A stretch of 34,549 nt of DNA, from positions 1 through 34,549 of the forward strand of contig PHCO01000009.1 of the NCBI GenBank assembly GCA_002842265.1. Direction: 5' to 3'. The notes beneath the pieces are model-generated. The model saw only the letters and a program-made list of their open reading frames with translations, made no database searches and was not told where the DNA came from. Source of the DNA: Betaproteobacteria bacterium HGW-Betaproteobacteria-18 (lineage in GTDB: Bacteria > Pseudomonadota > Gammaproteobacteria > Burkholderiales > Burkholderiaceae_C). A program made the position numbers and the translations under genes. Shown here piece by piece: positions 25,203-33,806 of the stretch (its first letter is position 1; every line of letters begins with the position of its first letter).

Positions 25203-26093
25203 ATGAAAACATCACTCTCTCTTCGGCATTTTCTTTTGGCTCTGGCTGTCGTCGCGGTGTGGGGCACCAACTTTGTGGTCATCAAACTGGCTTTGGGGCA
25301 GATGCCGCCCCTGCTGTTTGCCACCCTGCGTTTTCTGGTGGTGGTGTTGCCGATGGTGTTCTTTTTGCCGCGTCCAGCGGTGCCCTGGCGCAATTTGGCG
25401 GCTTATGGTTTGCTGATTGGCGTGGGCCAATTCGGCTTGCTGTTTGTCGCCATGAACGGCCACATTTCACCGGGTCTGGCTTCATTGGTGATCCAGACCC
25501 AGGTGTTTTTTACCATTGGCCTGGCGATGTTGATGGCGGGCGAATCACTGCAACGGGTGCAGTGGCTGGCGCTGGCGCTGGGCGCAGCGGGCCTGGGCGT
25601 GATCGTGTCGCACACCGACGGCAGCACGACGCCGCTGGGTCTGGGGCTGATTCTGCTGGCCGCGCTGTCCTGGGCCGGTGGCAACCTGGTGTCCCGCGCG
25701 GCCGGGCGCATCAACATGGTGGCTTATGTGGTCTGGTCCAGCCTGTTTGCGGTGCCGCCGCTGGCGCTGCTGTCGCTGTGGGTGGAGGGCTGGGACGTCC
25801 TGGCTGCGGGCTTGCAGCAGGCCGATGCCTTCACCTGGGCGGCGGTGGCCTGGCAGGCCTGGGGCAATTCGCTGTTTGGCTACGCTGCCTGGGGCTGGCT
25901 GCTGGCGCGCTACTCGGCGGCCACCATCACGCCGATGGCGCTGCTGGTGCCGCTGTTCGGCATGGGTGGTTCGGCACTGTGGCTGGGTGAGGGCCTGCCG
26001 GGCTGGAAACTGCTGGCTGCCTCGCTGGTGATGCTGGGCCTGGCGCTGAACCTGTTGTGGCCGTGGTGGGCACGCCGCTGGCAGCGTCGCTGA
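25203..26093 (+). CDS. EamA-family exporter (DMT superfamily), YdeD-like
   Basis: A 296-residue inner-membrane protein with about ten hydrophobic segments, made of two EamA repeats. Its sequence follows E. coli EamA/YdeD (O-acetylserine/cysteine exporter) closely: VVAVWGTNFVVIKLALGQMPPLLFATLRFLVVVLPMVFFLPRPAVPW near 16-62, GLASLVIQTQVFFTIGLAMLMAGE near 90, ALSWAGGNLVSRAAGR near 150, and LFGYAAWGWLLARYSAATITPMALLVPLFGMGGSALWLGE near 225. Export of an amino acid or related metabolite is likely; the substrate cannot be fixed from sequence. No Shine-Dalgarno is obvious before the ATG. It is co-directional with the Lrp/AsnC gene 15 bases downstream, so regulator and exporter probably form one unit. 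Confidence 0.88.
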   Translation: MKTSLSLRHFLLALAVVAVWGTNFVVIKLALGQMPPLLFATLRFLVVVLPMVFFLPRPAVPWRNLAAYGLLIGVGQFGLLFVAMNGHISPGLASLVIQTQVFFTIGLAMLMAGESLQRVQWLALALGAAGLGVIVSHTDGSTTPLGLGLILLAALSWAGGNLVSRAAGRINMVAYVVWSSLFAVPPLALLSLWVEGWDVLAAGLQQADAFTWAAVAWQAWGNSLFGYAAWGWLLARYSAATITPMALLVPLFGMGGSALWLGEGLPGWKLLAASLVMLGLALNLLWPWWARRWQRR

Positions 26094-26108
26094 TGGCAGG
26101 AGCTTGAC

Positions 26109-26606
26109 ATGACCGTTCCTCAACCCGAGCTGGATGCCATCGACCTGCAACTGCTGGAACGCCTGCAAACGGATGCGTCGCTGAGCAACCAGGCGCTGGC
26201 CGAGCTGGTGCATGTGTCGCCGCCCACCTGCCTGCGCCGCGTCAAGCGCCTGCACGAGGCGGGGCTGATCGAGTGCGAAATCGCGGTGCTCAGTGTGGAC
26301 ACCCTGGCCAGCGTCATCGGCCATGGCCTGTGCGCCGTGGTCGAGATCACGCTGGACCGGCAGGATCAGGCGGCGCTGGAGGCGTTTGAACAAAAAATGG
26401 TACTGGAAGACGCCGTGCAGCAGTGCTACCGCGTGTCACCGGGGCCGGACTTTTGCCTGGTGGTGCATGCGCGCGACATGCCCGATTACCTGGCGCTGAC
26501 GCAGCGGCTGTTCACGTTTGACACCAATGTGCGCAACGTCAAGACATTTTTCAGCATCAAGCGCAGCAAATTCGGCGCGCGGGTGCCGCTGCCCGTAGCG
26601 CTGTGA
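26109..26606 (+). CDS. Lrp/AsnC family transcriptional regulator
   Basis: A 165-residue regulator with an N-terminal winged helix (LDAIDLQLLERLQTDASLSNQALAELVHVSPPTCLRRVKRLHEAGLIE, residues 8-56) and a C-terminal RAM/ACT-type ligand domain (HGLCAVVEITLDRQDQAALEAFEQKM...VQQCYRVSPGPDFCLVVHARDMPDYLALTQRLF...VRNVKTFFSIKRSKF). AGGAG precedes the ATG (gcaggagcttgacatg). It follows the exporter by 15 bases; regulators of this family often control adjacent amino-acid exporters in response to the exported compound. Its stop is three bases from that of glmU, with which it converges. Confidence 0.92.
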   Translation: MTVPQPELDAIDLQLLERLQTDASLSNQALAELVHVSPPTCLRRVKRLHEAGLIECEIAVLSVDTLASVIGHGLCAVVEITLDRQDQAALEAFEQKMVLEDAVQQCYRVSPGPDFCLVVHARDMPDYLALTQRLFTFDTNVRNVKTFFSIKRSKFGARVPLPVAL

Positions 26607-26609
26607 AGA

Positions 26610-28040
26610 TTATTTGCTCGGCCGCTTCCAGTTCGGAATGCTGATCTGGCGGCCGCGTGCCACCGTCAAAGCCAGCGGCGCGGTGTCTTTGGTCAGCGTC
26701 GAGCCGCCACCGACCGTGCCGCCGGCACCAATGGTGACCGGGGCAATCAGCACGCAGTTGCTGCCAATGTGGACATCGGCTTCGATGATGGTGCGGTGTT
26801 TGAAGGCACCGTCGTAGTTGGCGGTGATGCTGCCCGCACCATAGTTGACGCGCTCGCCCACCGTGGCATCGCCCAGGTAGGCCAGGTGGTTGGCCTTGGC
26901 GCCCTTGGCCAGCGTGGAATTCTTGACTTCGACAAAGTTGCCGATGTGCACCTCGGCCCCCAGTTTGGTGCCGGGGCGCAGACGGGCAAACGGGCCGATC
27001 AGGGCACCGGCTCCGACCTCGACCGCGTCCTTGCTGCCCGGTTTGCCGCCTTCGATGTGGGTGAACGGGTGAATCACGGCACCGGCGGCAATGGTGGCGT
27101 TGCTGATGACGCAGTTGGCGCCCACGCGCACGCCTTCGCCTAATGTGACCTGGCCTTCAAACACACAGTTCACGTCAATCGACACATCCTGTGCGCATTG
27201 CAAAGAGCCGCGCACATCGAGCCGCGCCGGGTCGGCCAGGCGCACGCCCTGTTCCATCAGTTGCCGCGCCAGACGGTGCTGGTAAGCGCGCTCCAGCTCG
27301 GCCAGTTGCACCGGACTGTTGACACCTGCCACCTGGCATGCGTCAGCAATCTTGTGCGCCACCACGGGCACGCCGTCAGCTACCGCAAATTTGACGATGT
27401 CGGTCAGGTAATACTCGCCTTGTGCATTTTTGTTGTCCAAGCGTGCCAGCCAGGTCTTTAATTGGGCCGCAGGCACCGCCATGATGCCGCTATAGACCTC
27501 GGTGATGCGGCGCTGCTCATTTGTGGCATCTTTTTGCTCGACGATGGCTTGCACGGCGTCGCCCACGCGCACGATGCGGCCGTAGCCGCTGGGGTCGGCA
27601 AAATCAATGGTGAGCAGCGCCAGTTGGTTGCCCGCACAGGCGGCAATCAGTTGCTGGAGCGTGTCGGCTTGCGTCAGGGGCACATCGCCCGAAAGCACCA
27701 CCACGATGCCGTCGTCACGCAGCACCGGCACCGTTTGCTGCACCGCGTGGCCGGTGCCAAGCTGCGGCTCCTGGCGGACAAAATTCAGCACCAATTGGCC
27801 GCTGCAACTTGTACTGGTGTTCAGTGCATTTTCAACTTCATCTGCACCATGACCGGTGATCACCGTGACCTGGCGCGCTGACAAGGCTGTTGCCGTGTCC
27901 ACCACATGCTGCACCAGAGTGCGCCCGGCCAATTGGTGCAACACCTTGGGCAGTTTGCTTTTCATGCGGGTGCCTTTGCCCGCCGCCATGATGACGACGT
28001 CCACTGGCGACGTATTTGTGTTGCTTGAATTCCCTGTCAT
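26610..28040 (-). CDS. glmU: Bifunctional UDP-GlcNAc pyrophosphorylase / GlcN-1-P acetyltransferase
   Basis: Last two steps of UDP-GlcNAc synthesis for peptidoglycan and LPS. It has 476 residues from the ATG at 28040. The N-terminal nucleotidyltransferase has DVVIMAAGKGTRMKSKLPKVLHQLAGR, QLGTGHAVQQTVPVL and VVVLSGDVPLTQ. The C-terminal left-handed beta-helix acetyltransferase has many hexapeptide repeats and FVEVKNSTLAKGAKANHLAYLGDATVGERVNYGAGSITANYDGAFKHRTIIEADVHIGSNCVLIAPVTIGAGG. The ATG has GGAG five bases upstream; the tracked TTG is six codons earlier. The C-terminus converges with the Lrp-type gene. Confidence 0.97.
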   Translation of the reverse strand: MTGNSSNTNTSPVDVVIMAAGKGTRMKSKLPKVLHQLAGRTLVQHVVDTATALSARQVTVITGHGADEVENALNTSTSCSGQLVLNFVRQEPQLGTGHAVQQTVPVLRDDGIVVVLSGDVPLTQADTLQQLIAACAGNQLALLTIDFADPSGYGRIVRVGDAVQAIVEQKDATNEQRRITEVYSGIMAVPAAQLKTWLARLDNKNAQGEYYLTDIVKFAVADGVPVVAHKIADACQVAGVNSPVQLAELERAYQHRLARQLMEQGVRLADPARLDVRGSLQCAQDVSIDVNCVFEGQVTLGEGVRVGANCVISNATIAAGAVIHPFTHIEGGKPGSKDAVEVGAGALIGPFARLRPGTKLGAEVHIGNFVEVKNSTLAKGAKANHLAYLGDATVGERVNYGAGSITANYDGAFKHRTIIEADVHIGSNCVLIAPVTIGAGGTVGGGSTLTKDTAPLALTVARGRQISIPNWKRPSK

Positions 28041-28096
28041 GCTTGCTCCGCTGCTCAATGAGTTAACCTGGCCAGATTATCACTACCGCATCAGAA

Positions 28097-31087
28097 TCAA
28101 TGCACGTTGCGGGGCAGATCGGAAAATAAATCCACGACGGGTTGCAGCTGGTTGGCCTTGCTGATCAGAGATACAAAGTGGGCCAGCTCCTCGTTCTGAA
28201 TAAAGCTGGCCGACGACTCGGCGGTGAGCAGTTTGTCGGGGTGCTGCGAGCGTGCCACGGCAAACCCCTGCACGTAATCGACACCAATCTCGGTCAGCGT
28301 TTGCACGGTGGCATTGTCCTCGGCCCACTCGGCAATCACCTTCATGCCCAGGTTATTGGCGAGGTTGATGATGGCCTCGACAATGGCAATGTTGGCCGGG
28401 TGCTGGTTCATGTTGACGATGAAACTGCCATCGATTTTCAGCAGATCTGCCTTGAATTCCTTCAAATAGGAAAACGAGGTGTAACCCGCGCCAAAGTCGT
28501 CCAGCGCCACCTTGGCACCGTAACCCCGCACCCGGTCAACAAAACGGCGGGTATTGTCCAGGTCGTGCAAGGCCACACTTTCGGTGATTTCAAGACACAA
28601 AAGGCCTACCAGATGCCTGTTTTGTTCCAGCATGGCGTAAATTTCACCCAGGAATTCTTCGTCGTTAAGGGATGCACCGCTCAGGTTGATGCAGACAAAT
28701 TTGGTGTGCTTCATTTGCGCGTAATGGGTGTTGAGCCAGGCCAGGGTGGTGGTCAGGACCCAGCGGTCAATCATGCCCATGCGACCACTCGCTTCGCCTG
28801 CCGCAATCAGGTGGTCGGTACGAACCAATTGGCCTTGCGGGTCGCGCATGCGCAGCAGCACCTCGAAGTTGAGCGATGCATGCGGCGCCGTGAGCGACAT
28901 GATGGGCTGCATTTCGAGGTACAAACTCTCGGTGGCAGAAGGGGTGGCGAGCAGGGCAATCAATTTCAGTTCGGCCTCATGCTGCGCAAACGCATCAGCA
29001 TTCTTTTCGTACACCACCAGGCCACCGGTATTACTGGACTTGGCCTGACGACAGGCGCGGTCGGCTGTTGACATGACGTCATTGAACTGCATGCCGGGGC
29101 TGACCTCGATCAGTCCGATCGAGCAACGCACCGTGAAGGCGTTGTCGCCAACGCGGTAGGGGCGGTTGCCAAGAACGTCAAGGAGGCCACGGCACACCAC
29201 CGAGGCCAGGGCGATTGGCGTTGCCGGAAACACGATGATGAACTCATCGCCCCCCACACGGCCAAAATGAAATTCGCGTGACAGCATGTCCGACACCCGC
29301 CCGCACACCTGTTGCAGCACTTCATTGCCGGCGCCATGGCCAAACAGGTCGTTGATGAGCTTGAAGCGGTCCAGGTCAAGGTAGGCCACCGCCAGTGCCT
29401 TGTCTTCGGACAGCTTCCCGATGGCATGGCTGAGCGCTTTTTCGATACCGCGCCGGTTCAATATCTTGGTCAGTGAATCATGGCTGGCCAGAAATTCCAT
29501 ATCTGCGGTGGCCCTGGATTTCTCGGTGATGTCCTGCAGTGAGCCCTCGATCTTGTCGCGCGCCAGTGCTGCCTTGACGAGAAAACGTTTGGAGCCAGCA
29601 GAACCAGGGTGCGCCCGGCCATTGATTTCCATCTCGTTCTGGGTTTTGTTGAAAACTATTTGATGCAACAAGGTCCAGGCACCGTCATTGAAATACTGCT
29701 GCCAGCTACTGCCCTCATTGTTCAGCACATTGGGGCCCAGCATGTCGAGCAGGGCAGGATTGGCGCTCAAAAACCGGCCGCGCTGGTCAAGGGTAAACAA
29801 GCCGATCGGCATGGCCTCGAACGTATGTGCCAGCTCGGCCTGCACTTGCAGACGCTGTTCATGCTCCTGTCGCATATGTTCAGCAATTGCCAGCGCTGTG
29901 AGCAGACTTGACGACAGCGCGGCGGTGACACTGTTGACCGATCCAATCAGTCCCTTCAGACCTAACGCCGCAGCCAGCACCTCGTAGAGACTGGCGACCA
30001 GGGTGATGCTGATGGCAGTGCCGTACAAAATGGCAACTCGCGATTTTGTTTTCCGCAGAATGCGAACCAGCAAAAAAATCAGCATGGCAATGCCGAAGCC
30101 GGCGACAACCCAAATCAACGGTAAATAGGCAGCATATGGCAAGGAAACGGACAAAACCAGCAAGGGAAAACAGGTCCATTGCGCTATGCGCACGATGAAT
30201 TTGTAGCCGACAAGTGATAAATCTTCCCTGAAAAGCGAGGTGAACAGGGTCAGGGTCAGTATGTAATACAGGGTCAAAGTCACAGACCTTGCCTGTATCA
30301 GCCATTCTTGCGGCACGGTGTTGCCTAACCATTGGGTGTCCCAGCCGGCAGAAAGCGAGGCCATCCGCAAATTCATCACCAGCCAGGCTGCGAACAAGAC
30401 GTACAGACCATTGCGGTTGATCAAGGCTGTGATCAGGATAAAACCCGCCAAAATCAGAATACCGCCATCCAGAAGGCCGGACTTGCGGTGGAACTCCTGG
30501 CTGGAAAATTGCAAATCGGCGGCCTGCCATTGGAGGACGGAAAGACGGGCCGGGCCAATGGCGCTGCTGCGGCACAGCACATGCCCGTTGGCCAACGCTG
30601 GGCTGAGTTCAAGCGCAAAACCCGCCTTGATTGTGGAGATGCTACCGGCCGTGCCCTGGTGGCTGCCGCTGCCAAGCTGATTGAGCGTGCTGGCATCCCA
30701 GCACGCGATGTCCGTGGCATGGCGGGAGGGAAATTCGACCATCAGCGGTGTCTGTTCAGCGTCTTTGGGAACCACGAAAGTAAACCAGACCGGAGACTCC
30801 GAAAGTCGGGTGTCGTGGAAGGGTTGCAGGGGGTGCCCACGCAACTGGGCCAGCGCTTGTGCCGGCTCCAGGGTGTCAGCGGCCTCCTGGGTAACCTGGA
30901 TTTGCAGTTGTTGCGGTTCAGTGACGGGGTATTGTGACTTCCAGGCAAAAAGGGCCAACAAAGACAGCAGTCCGATCGCCATTGGCAGCGCATAGGTCGA
31001 AAAGACATACAACAACAAATCCAGGAACTGGTTGAGTTGATCAATCCGCTTGCGGAAAAACCTGGATGGTTTTGGCATTTTGTTCAT
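28097..31087 (-). CDS. 7TM-DISM / PAS / GGDEF / EAL signalling protein
   Basis: Large inner-membrane c-di-GMP enzyme, about 996 residues from the ATG at 31087. Order of parts: an N-terminal membrane helix (LLLYVFSTYALPMAIGLLSLLALFAW), a periplasmic sensor region of about 190 residues, seven hydrophobic helices typical of 7TMR-DISM, a PAS-like domain (FEAMPIGLFTLDQRGRFLSANPALLDML), then GGDEF and EAL. The cyclase site RVGGDEFII is intact, but the RxxD inhibitory site five residues upstream is absent (REFH). The EAL domain has EVLLR, NLSGASL, LEITES, DDFGAGYTSFSYL, LKIDGSF and VIAEWAED, so the metal ligands look complete. The tracked GTG start (31213) overlaps the upstream gene by four bases, but the sequence before 31087 is unlike a conserved start; the true start is uncertain. 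Confidence 0.88.
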   Translation of the reverse strand: MNKMPKPSRFFRKRIDQLNQFLDLLLYVFSTYALPMAIGLLSLLALFAWKSQYPVTEPQQLQIQVTQEAADTLEPAQALAQLRGHPLQPFHDTRLSESPVWFTFVVPKDAEQTPLMVEFPSRHATDIACWDASTLNQLGSGSHQGTAGSISTIKAGFALELSPALANGHVLCRSSAIGPARLSVLQWQAADLQFSSQEFHRKSGLLDGGILILAGFILITALINRNGLYVLFAAWLVMNLRMASLSAGWDTQWLGNTVPQEWLIQARSVTLTLYYILTLTLFTSLFREDLSLVGYKFIVRIAQWTCFPLLVLSVSLPYAAYLPLIWVVAGFGIAMLIFLLVRILRKTKSRVAILYGTAISITLVASLYEVLAAALGLKGLIGSVNSVTAALSSSLLTALAIAEHMRQEHEQRLQVQAELAHTFEAMPIGLFTLDQRGRFLSANPALLDMLGPNVLNNEGSSWQQYFNDGAWTLLHQIVFNKTQNEMEINGRAHPGSAGSKRFLVKAALARDKIEGSLQDITEKSRATADMEFLASHDSLTKILNRRGIEKALSHAIGKLSEDKALAVAYLDLDRFKLINDLFGHGAGNEVLQQVCGRVSDMLSREFHFGRVGGDEFIIVFPATPIALASVVCRGLLDVLGNRPYRVGDNAFTVRCSIGLIEVSPGMQFNDVMSTADRACRQAKSSNTGGLVVYEKNADAFAQHEAELKLIALLATPSATESLYLEMQPIMSLTAPHASLNFEVLLRMRDPQGQLVRTDHLIAAGEASGRMGMIDRWVLTTTLAWLNTHYAQMKHTKFVCINLSGASLNDEEFLGEIYAMLEQNRHLVGLLCLEITESVALHDLDNTRRFVDRVRGYGAKVALDDFGAGYTSFSYLKEFKADLLKIDGSFIVNMNQHPANIAIVEAIINLANNLGMKVIAEWAEDNATVQTLTEIGVDYVQGFAVARSQHPDKLLTAESSASFIQNEELAHFVSLISKANQLQPVVDLFSDLPRNVH

Positions 31088-31209
31088 TGCTTTGTGTCTG
31101 AATTCCAACCCTGACATGATAAGGCCGACCGTGCTGTTTCTGCTTGTCATCAGGAAGCATGGGGTGGGCCGGGTGTTGCTGTGGTGAGCGAGTCCCCGGC
31201 CCCAACGGC

Positions 31210-31992
31210 TCACATGGGAAGCGTTGCACTATGCACAGGGAACGCAGACAGAGCCATCGCAGGGACGTGGTGCCAACGTTGGTCATTAATGTTGATGTCT
31301 GGATGATAGGTGTTGCACATGAAGTTGAGCAATGGGTGCTTGACTTGTGTCCAGCGATCTTGTGCGGTGTCAACATTGAATGACATCACCCGGTGCGGCA
31401 GGTTGCCGACGTGGTGAATGGGGATGTAGCCTGCGTCTGGAAAGACATCGTTGAACATCAGACGGTCATAGGTTCGGTCAACGGGCGCGCGCGCGGTAAC
31501 GACCATCCATTCAACACCGGTTTGCAGACAATATTGGAAATAGGCCTTGAACAGCACGGTGGTCACAAGGCGACCGCCTTTTTCGTTGGTGACACCCAGG
31601 CGGGTGGCCTCTGCCAATGGCCGTGCCTTGAGCCATTCGGGTAACGCGATCGACTGTTCCAGGCAAAGCGGTTTGTACTCGTTGGTTTGAATGCGCATGG
31701 TACCCAGTGGTGAGCCATCAAGCTTTGATTCCGCCAGCAACACCACCACGCCGTTTTCGGCATCATCGGTTTCGGCTGTTTTGAGTGTTTCTGCGAAGTC
31801 CGGCAGATGGCGGGCATAGGCCGCGTGGCGGATCTGTACGGCTTTGTTCAAATCGGCTTCGTTGCGTACCAGTCGGACCGTGAACGGGAGCAGCTCCTCG
31901 GGCAGGGTCGGCGCAGTTGGTGCGTCCAAACGTGATGGCAGCGTGTTGAAGTTGAAAGTCTTGGCGTCAGTGGCCGTAGCATGGTGAAACAT
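31210..31992 (-). CDS. FeeM-like N-acyltransferase (GNAT superfamily)
   Basis: A 260-residue protein similar to N-acyl amino acid synthases (FeeM) and more distantly LuxI, which join an acyl-ACP chain to an amino acid. Visible features: FTVRLVRNEADLNKAVQIRHAAYARHLPDFAET near 37-69, DAENGVVVLLAESKLDGSPLGTMRIQTNEY near 75-104 (GNAT core strands), PLAEATRLGVTNEKGGRLVTTVLFKAYFQYCLQTGVEWMVVTARAPVDRTYDRLMFNDVFPDAG near 122-187, and HHVGNLPHRVMSFNVD. AAGGA lies eight bases before the ATG at 31992, so I prefer that start to 32049. The product is unknown. The GGDEF/EAL gene follows directly. Confidence 0.65.
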   Translation of the reverse strand: MFHHATATDAKTFNFNTLPSRLDAPTAPTLPEELLPFTVRLVRNEADLNKAVQIRHAAYARHLPDFAETLKTAETDDAENGVVVLLAESKLDGSPLGTMRIQTNEYKPLCLEQSIALPEWLKARPLAEATRLGVTNEKGGRLVTTVLFKAYFQYCLQTGVEWMVVTARAPVDRTYDRLMFNDVFPDAGYIPIHHVGNLPHRVMSFNVDTAQDRWTQVKHPLLNFMCNTYHPDININDQRWHHVPAMALSAFPVHSATLPM

Positions 31993-32071
31993 GGTGATAT
32001 TCCTTGCAAAAGTTGAGTTGAACAAGCCGCATGGACCGAAATGACCCATTCGACGCGTTTGAGTTTACTTT

Positions 32072-32103
32072 TGCCAAAGGAATTGGCATACCCCCATACC
32101 CCC
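32072..32103 (-). promoter_or_regulatory. Inverted repeat and tandem octamers upstream of the FeeM-like gene
   Basis: TGCCAA-AGGAA-TTGGCA (32072-32088) is a perfect 6-bp inverted repeat. Directly next to it is ATACCCCC repeated twice in tandem (32088-32103; GGGGGTAT on the coding strand). They lie 80-110 bases before the acyltransferase ATG in a gap of 123 bases. This looks like a regulator-binding region; the regulator is unknown. Confidence 0.4.
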
Positions 32104-32115
32104 TATTCAGGCAAG

Positions 32116-32520
32116 TTACTGAACAGCTTCTTGCACTATTACTGAAAGGCTGAAGAGTCTTTTATGCATGCAAAGCACGGCCTGATCCTTGCTCAGCAGC
32201 AGGGCCTGGTGCGAGACGGCCAGATCGATGAACATCTGGTCGTCCGGGTCGCGGCAGGTGGCGCAGGCCTTGGGCGCGGTATCGACCAAGGTGGCCTGGC
32301 CATCAAACTGGGCCAGGACATGGGCGGCGCTGACCTGGTAAAACAGCATGCGTGGCACGATTTTTGGGTAGCCCAGCACCCGCTCCAGTTCATCACGCAT
32401 GGCCTTGGTGGCGACCCATTTCAGCTGATGCGCGGCCAGAGCCAGTTTGAGCGGGCGCGAGGCGGGGTCGTCAAACACAAAGGCATCCAGCACGATGTTG
32501 GTGTCGAGAACGACCCTCAC
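32116..32520 (-). CDS. PIN-domain protein (COG1569-like putative toxin)
   Basis: A 134-residue PIN-family nuclease-like protein. Acidic active-site positions are visible: Asp in VVLDTNIVLDAF (residue 6), Glu in AMRDELERVLGYPK near 45, and Asp residues in CRDPDDQMFIDLAVSHQALLLSKDQAVL near 90-115. The family is usually annotated as the toxin of toxin-antitoxin systems that cleave RNA. No antitoxin-like gene adjoins it. The start is GTG at 32520, overlapping the methyltransferase stop as GTGA, so it is probably translated from the rpoN-methyltransferase transcript. An RNA-processing role rather than a toxin role is possible, but this is inference. Confidence 0.8.
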   Translation of the reverse strand: MRVVLDTNIVLDAFVFDDPASRPLKLALAAHQLKWVATKAMRDELERVLGYPKIVPRMLFYQVSAAHVLAQFDGQATLVDTAPKACATCRDPDDQMFIDLAVSHQALLLSKDQAVLCMHKRLFSLSVIVQEAVQ

Positions 32521-33806
32521 GCCATTTTTCCTGCCACCATGTCAAAGCGGAACAGGCGGCATTCGATGGGGCCGTTCCACATCGGCACGCGGCGGCTTTC
32601 CTTGAGGCGCATTTTGCTGGGCAGCTTGAGGTCGGGTGTCAGTACCCAGGCGGTCCAGCCCGAATAGTTTTTCTTCCAGTGGCTGGCCAGTTGGTTAAAA
32701 AACTCACCTGCACCCTCGGTCTGCGGCAGTTCGCGGGCGCCAAAGCGCGGCTGGTTGGGATCGTCTTCAAAACCGCCCGCATCACCCGCATTGCGTGGGG
32801 CGCCTTTGGCCACACCGCCCACGTCAATGCGTTCGCCATAGGGCGGGTTGAGCACCATCACGCCGCCACCCGTGGTACGCACGTCAATGGGCGGCATGCG
32901 CTGCAGGGCGTCGCCACCGCGAAACTCGATCACGTCGGCTACGCCGGCGCGCTCGGCGTTGCGCTGGGCAAAATCGACCATGCGGTGCGCCACGTCGCTG
33001 CCGAAAATAATGGGTTTCTGACCGGGCGCTCTGACCGCTTCAGCCTCTACGGCTTCTTTTTTGATCGCATCCCAGACGTGTTTTTGGAAAGGCACGTATT
33101 TTTCAAAAGCAAAACGGCGACGGCTGCCGGCCGCAATGTTGCAGGCCATTTGCGCCGCTTCGATGACGATGGTGCCACTGCCACAGCAGGGGTCGTACAG
33201 CGGTTTCAAATCCTCTTCACCCTCGAACCAGCCGGTGGCGGCCAACATGGCAGCCGCCAGCGTTTCTTTCAGCGGGGCGTCGCCCTTGTCTTCGCGCCAG
33301 CCGCGCTTGAACAGGGGTTCGCCCGAAGTGTCGATGTAGAGCGAGCAACTGTCGGTGGTCAGGTGGGTGTAGATGCGCACATCGGGCCACTGGGTGTTGA
33401 CATCCGGGCGCACGCCATTGGCGGTAACGCGAAAGCGGTCACAGACCGCGTCCTTGATTTTGAGGGCGGCAAAATTCAGCGAAGTGAGCGGGCAGTGCTG
33501 CGCGGTGATTTCGACCTTGATGCTCTCACGCGGGGTAAACCAGCGCTCCCAGGCCACCTCGGAGGCGGCGCGGTACAAGTCCTGTTCGCTGCGGTACTCG
33601 GTGTAGCTCAACAGCACCAGCACGCGCTGGGCCAGACGGCTGTAGAGGTTGAGCAGCATGGCATCAGCAAAAGAGGTGCGCACCGCCACGCCGCCGCGCT
33701 GCTTGGTCACACAACCCGGCGGCAAGCCGGTGATGCGCAGCACCTCGGGTGCCAGGTAATCCTCAACGCCAGCGGCGCAGGGGAGAAAGAGTTGGAGCTG
33801 GTTCAC
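32517..33806 (-). CDS. THUMP/SAM-dependent RNA methyltransferase (RlmL-N/K-like)
   Basis: A 429-residue class I methyltransferase of the UPF0020 type, similar to the N-terminal half of E. coli RlmL, which methylates G2445 of 23S rRNA. An N-terminal ferredoxin-like/THUMP region includes [23 protein letters not shown] and [31 protein letters not shown]. RlmL-like blocks follow: [73 protein letters not shown] (SAM-binding motif I), and the catalytic NPPYGERI. The start is GTG at 33806 with AAGGA seven bases upstream, overlapping the rpoN stop by four bases; the tracked start 24 codons earlier lies within rpoN. The PIN gene overlaps its stop the same way. Confidence 0.88.
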   Translation of the reverse strand: MNQLQLFLPCAAGVEDYLAPEVLRITGLPPGCVTKQRGGVAVRTSFADAMLLNLYSRLAQRVLVLLSYTEYRSEQDLYRAASEVAWERWFTPRESIKVEITAQHCPLTSLNFAALKIKDAVCDRFRVTANGVRPDVNTQWPDVRIYTHLTTDSCSLYIDTSGEPLFKRGWREDKGDAPLKETLAAAMLAATGWFEGEEDLKPLYDPCCGSGTIVIEAAQMACNIAAGSRRRFAFEKYVPFQKHVWDAIKKEAVEAEAVRAPGQKPIIFGSDVAHRMVDFAQRNAERAGVADVIEFRGGDALQRMPPIDVRTTGGGVMVLNPPYGERIDVGGVAKGAPRNAGDAGGFEDDPNQPRFGARELPQTEGAGEFFNQLASHWKKNYSGWTAWVLTPDLKLPSKMRLKESRRVPMWNGPIECRLFRFDMVAGKMA

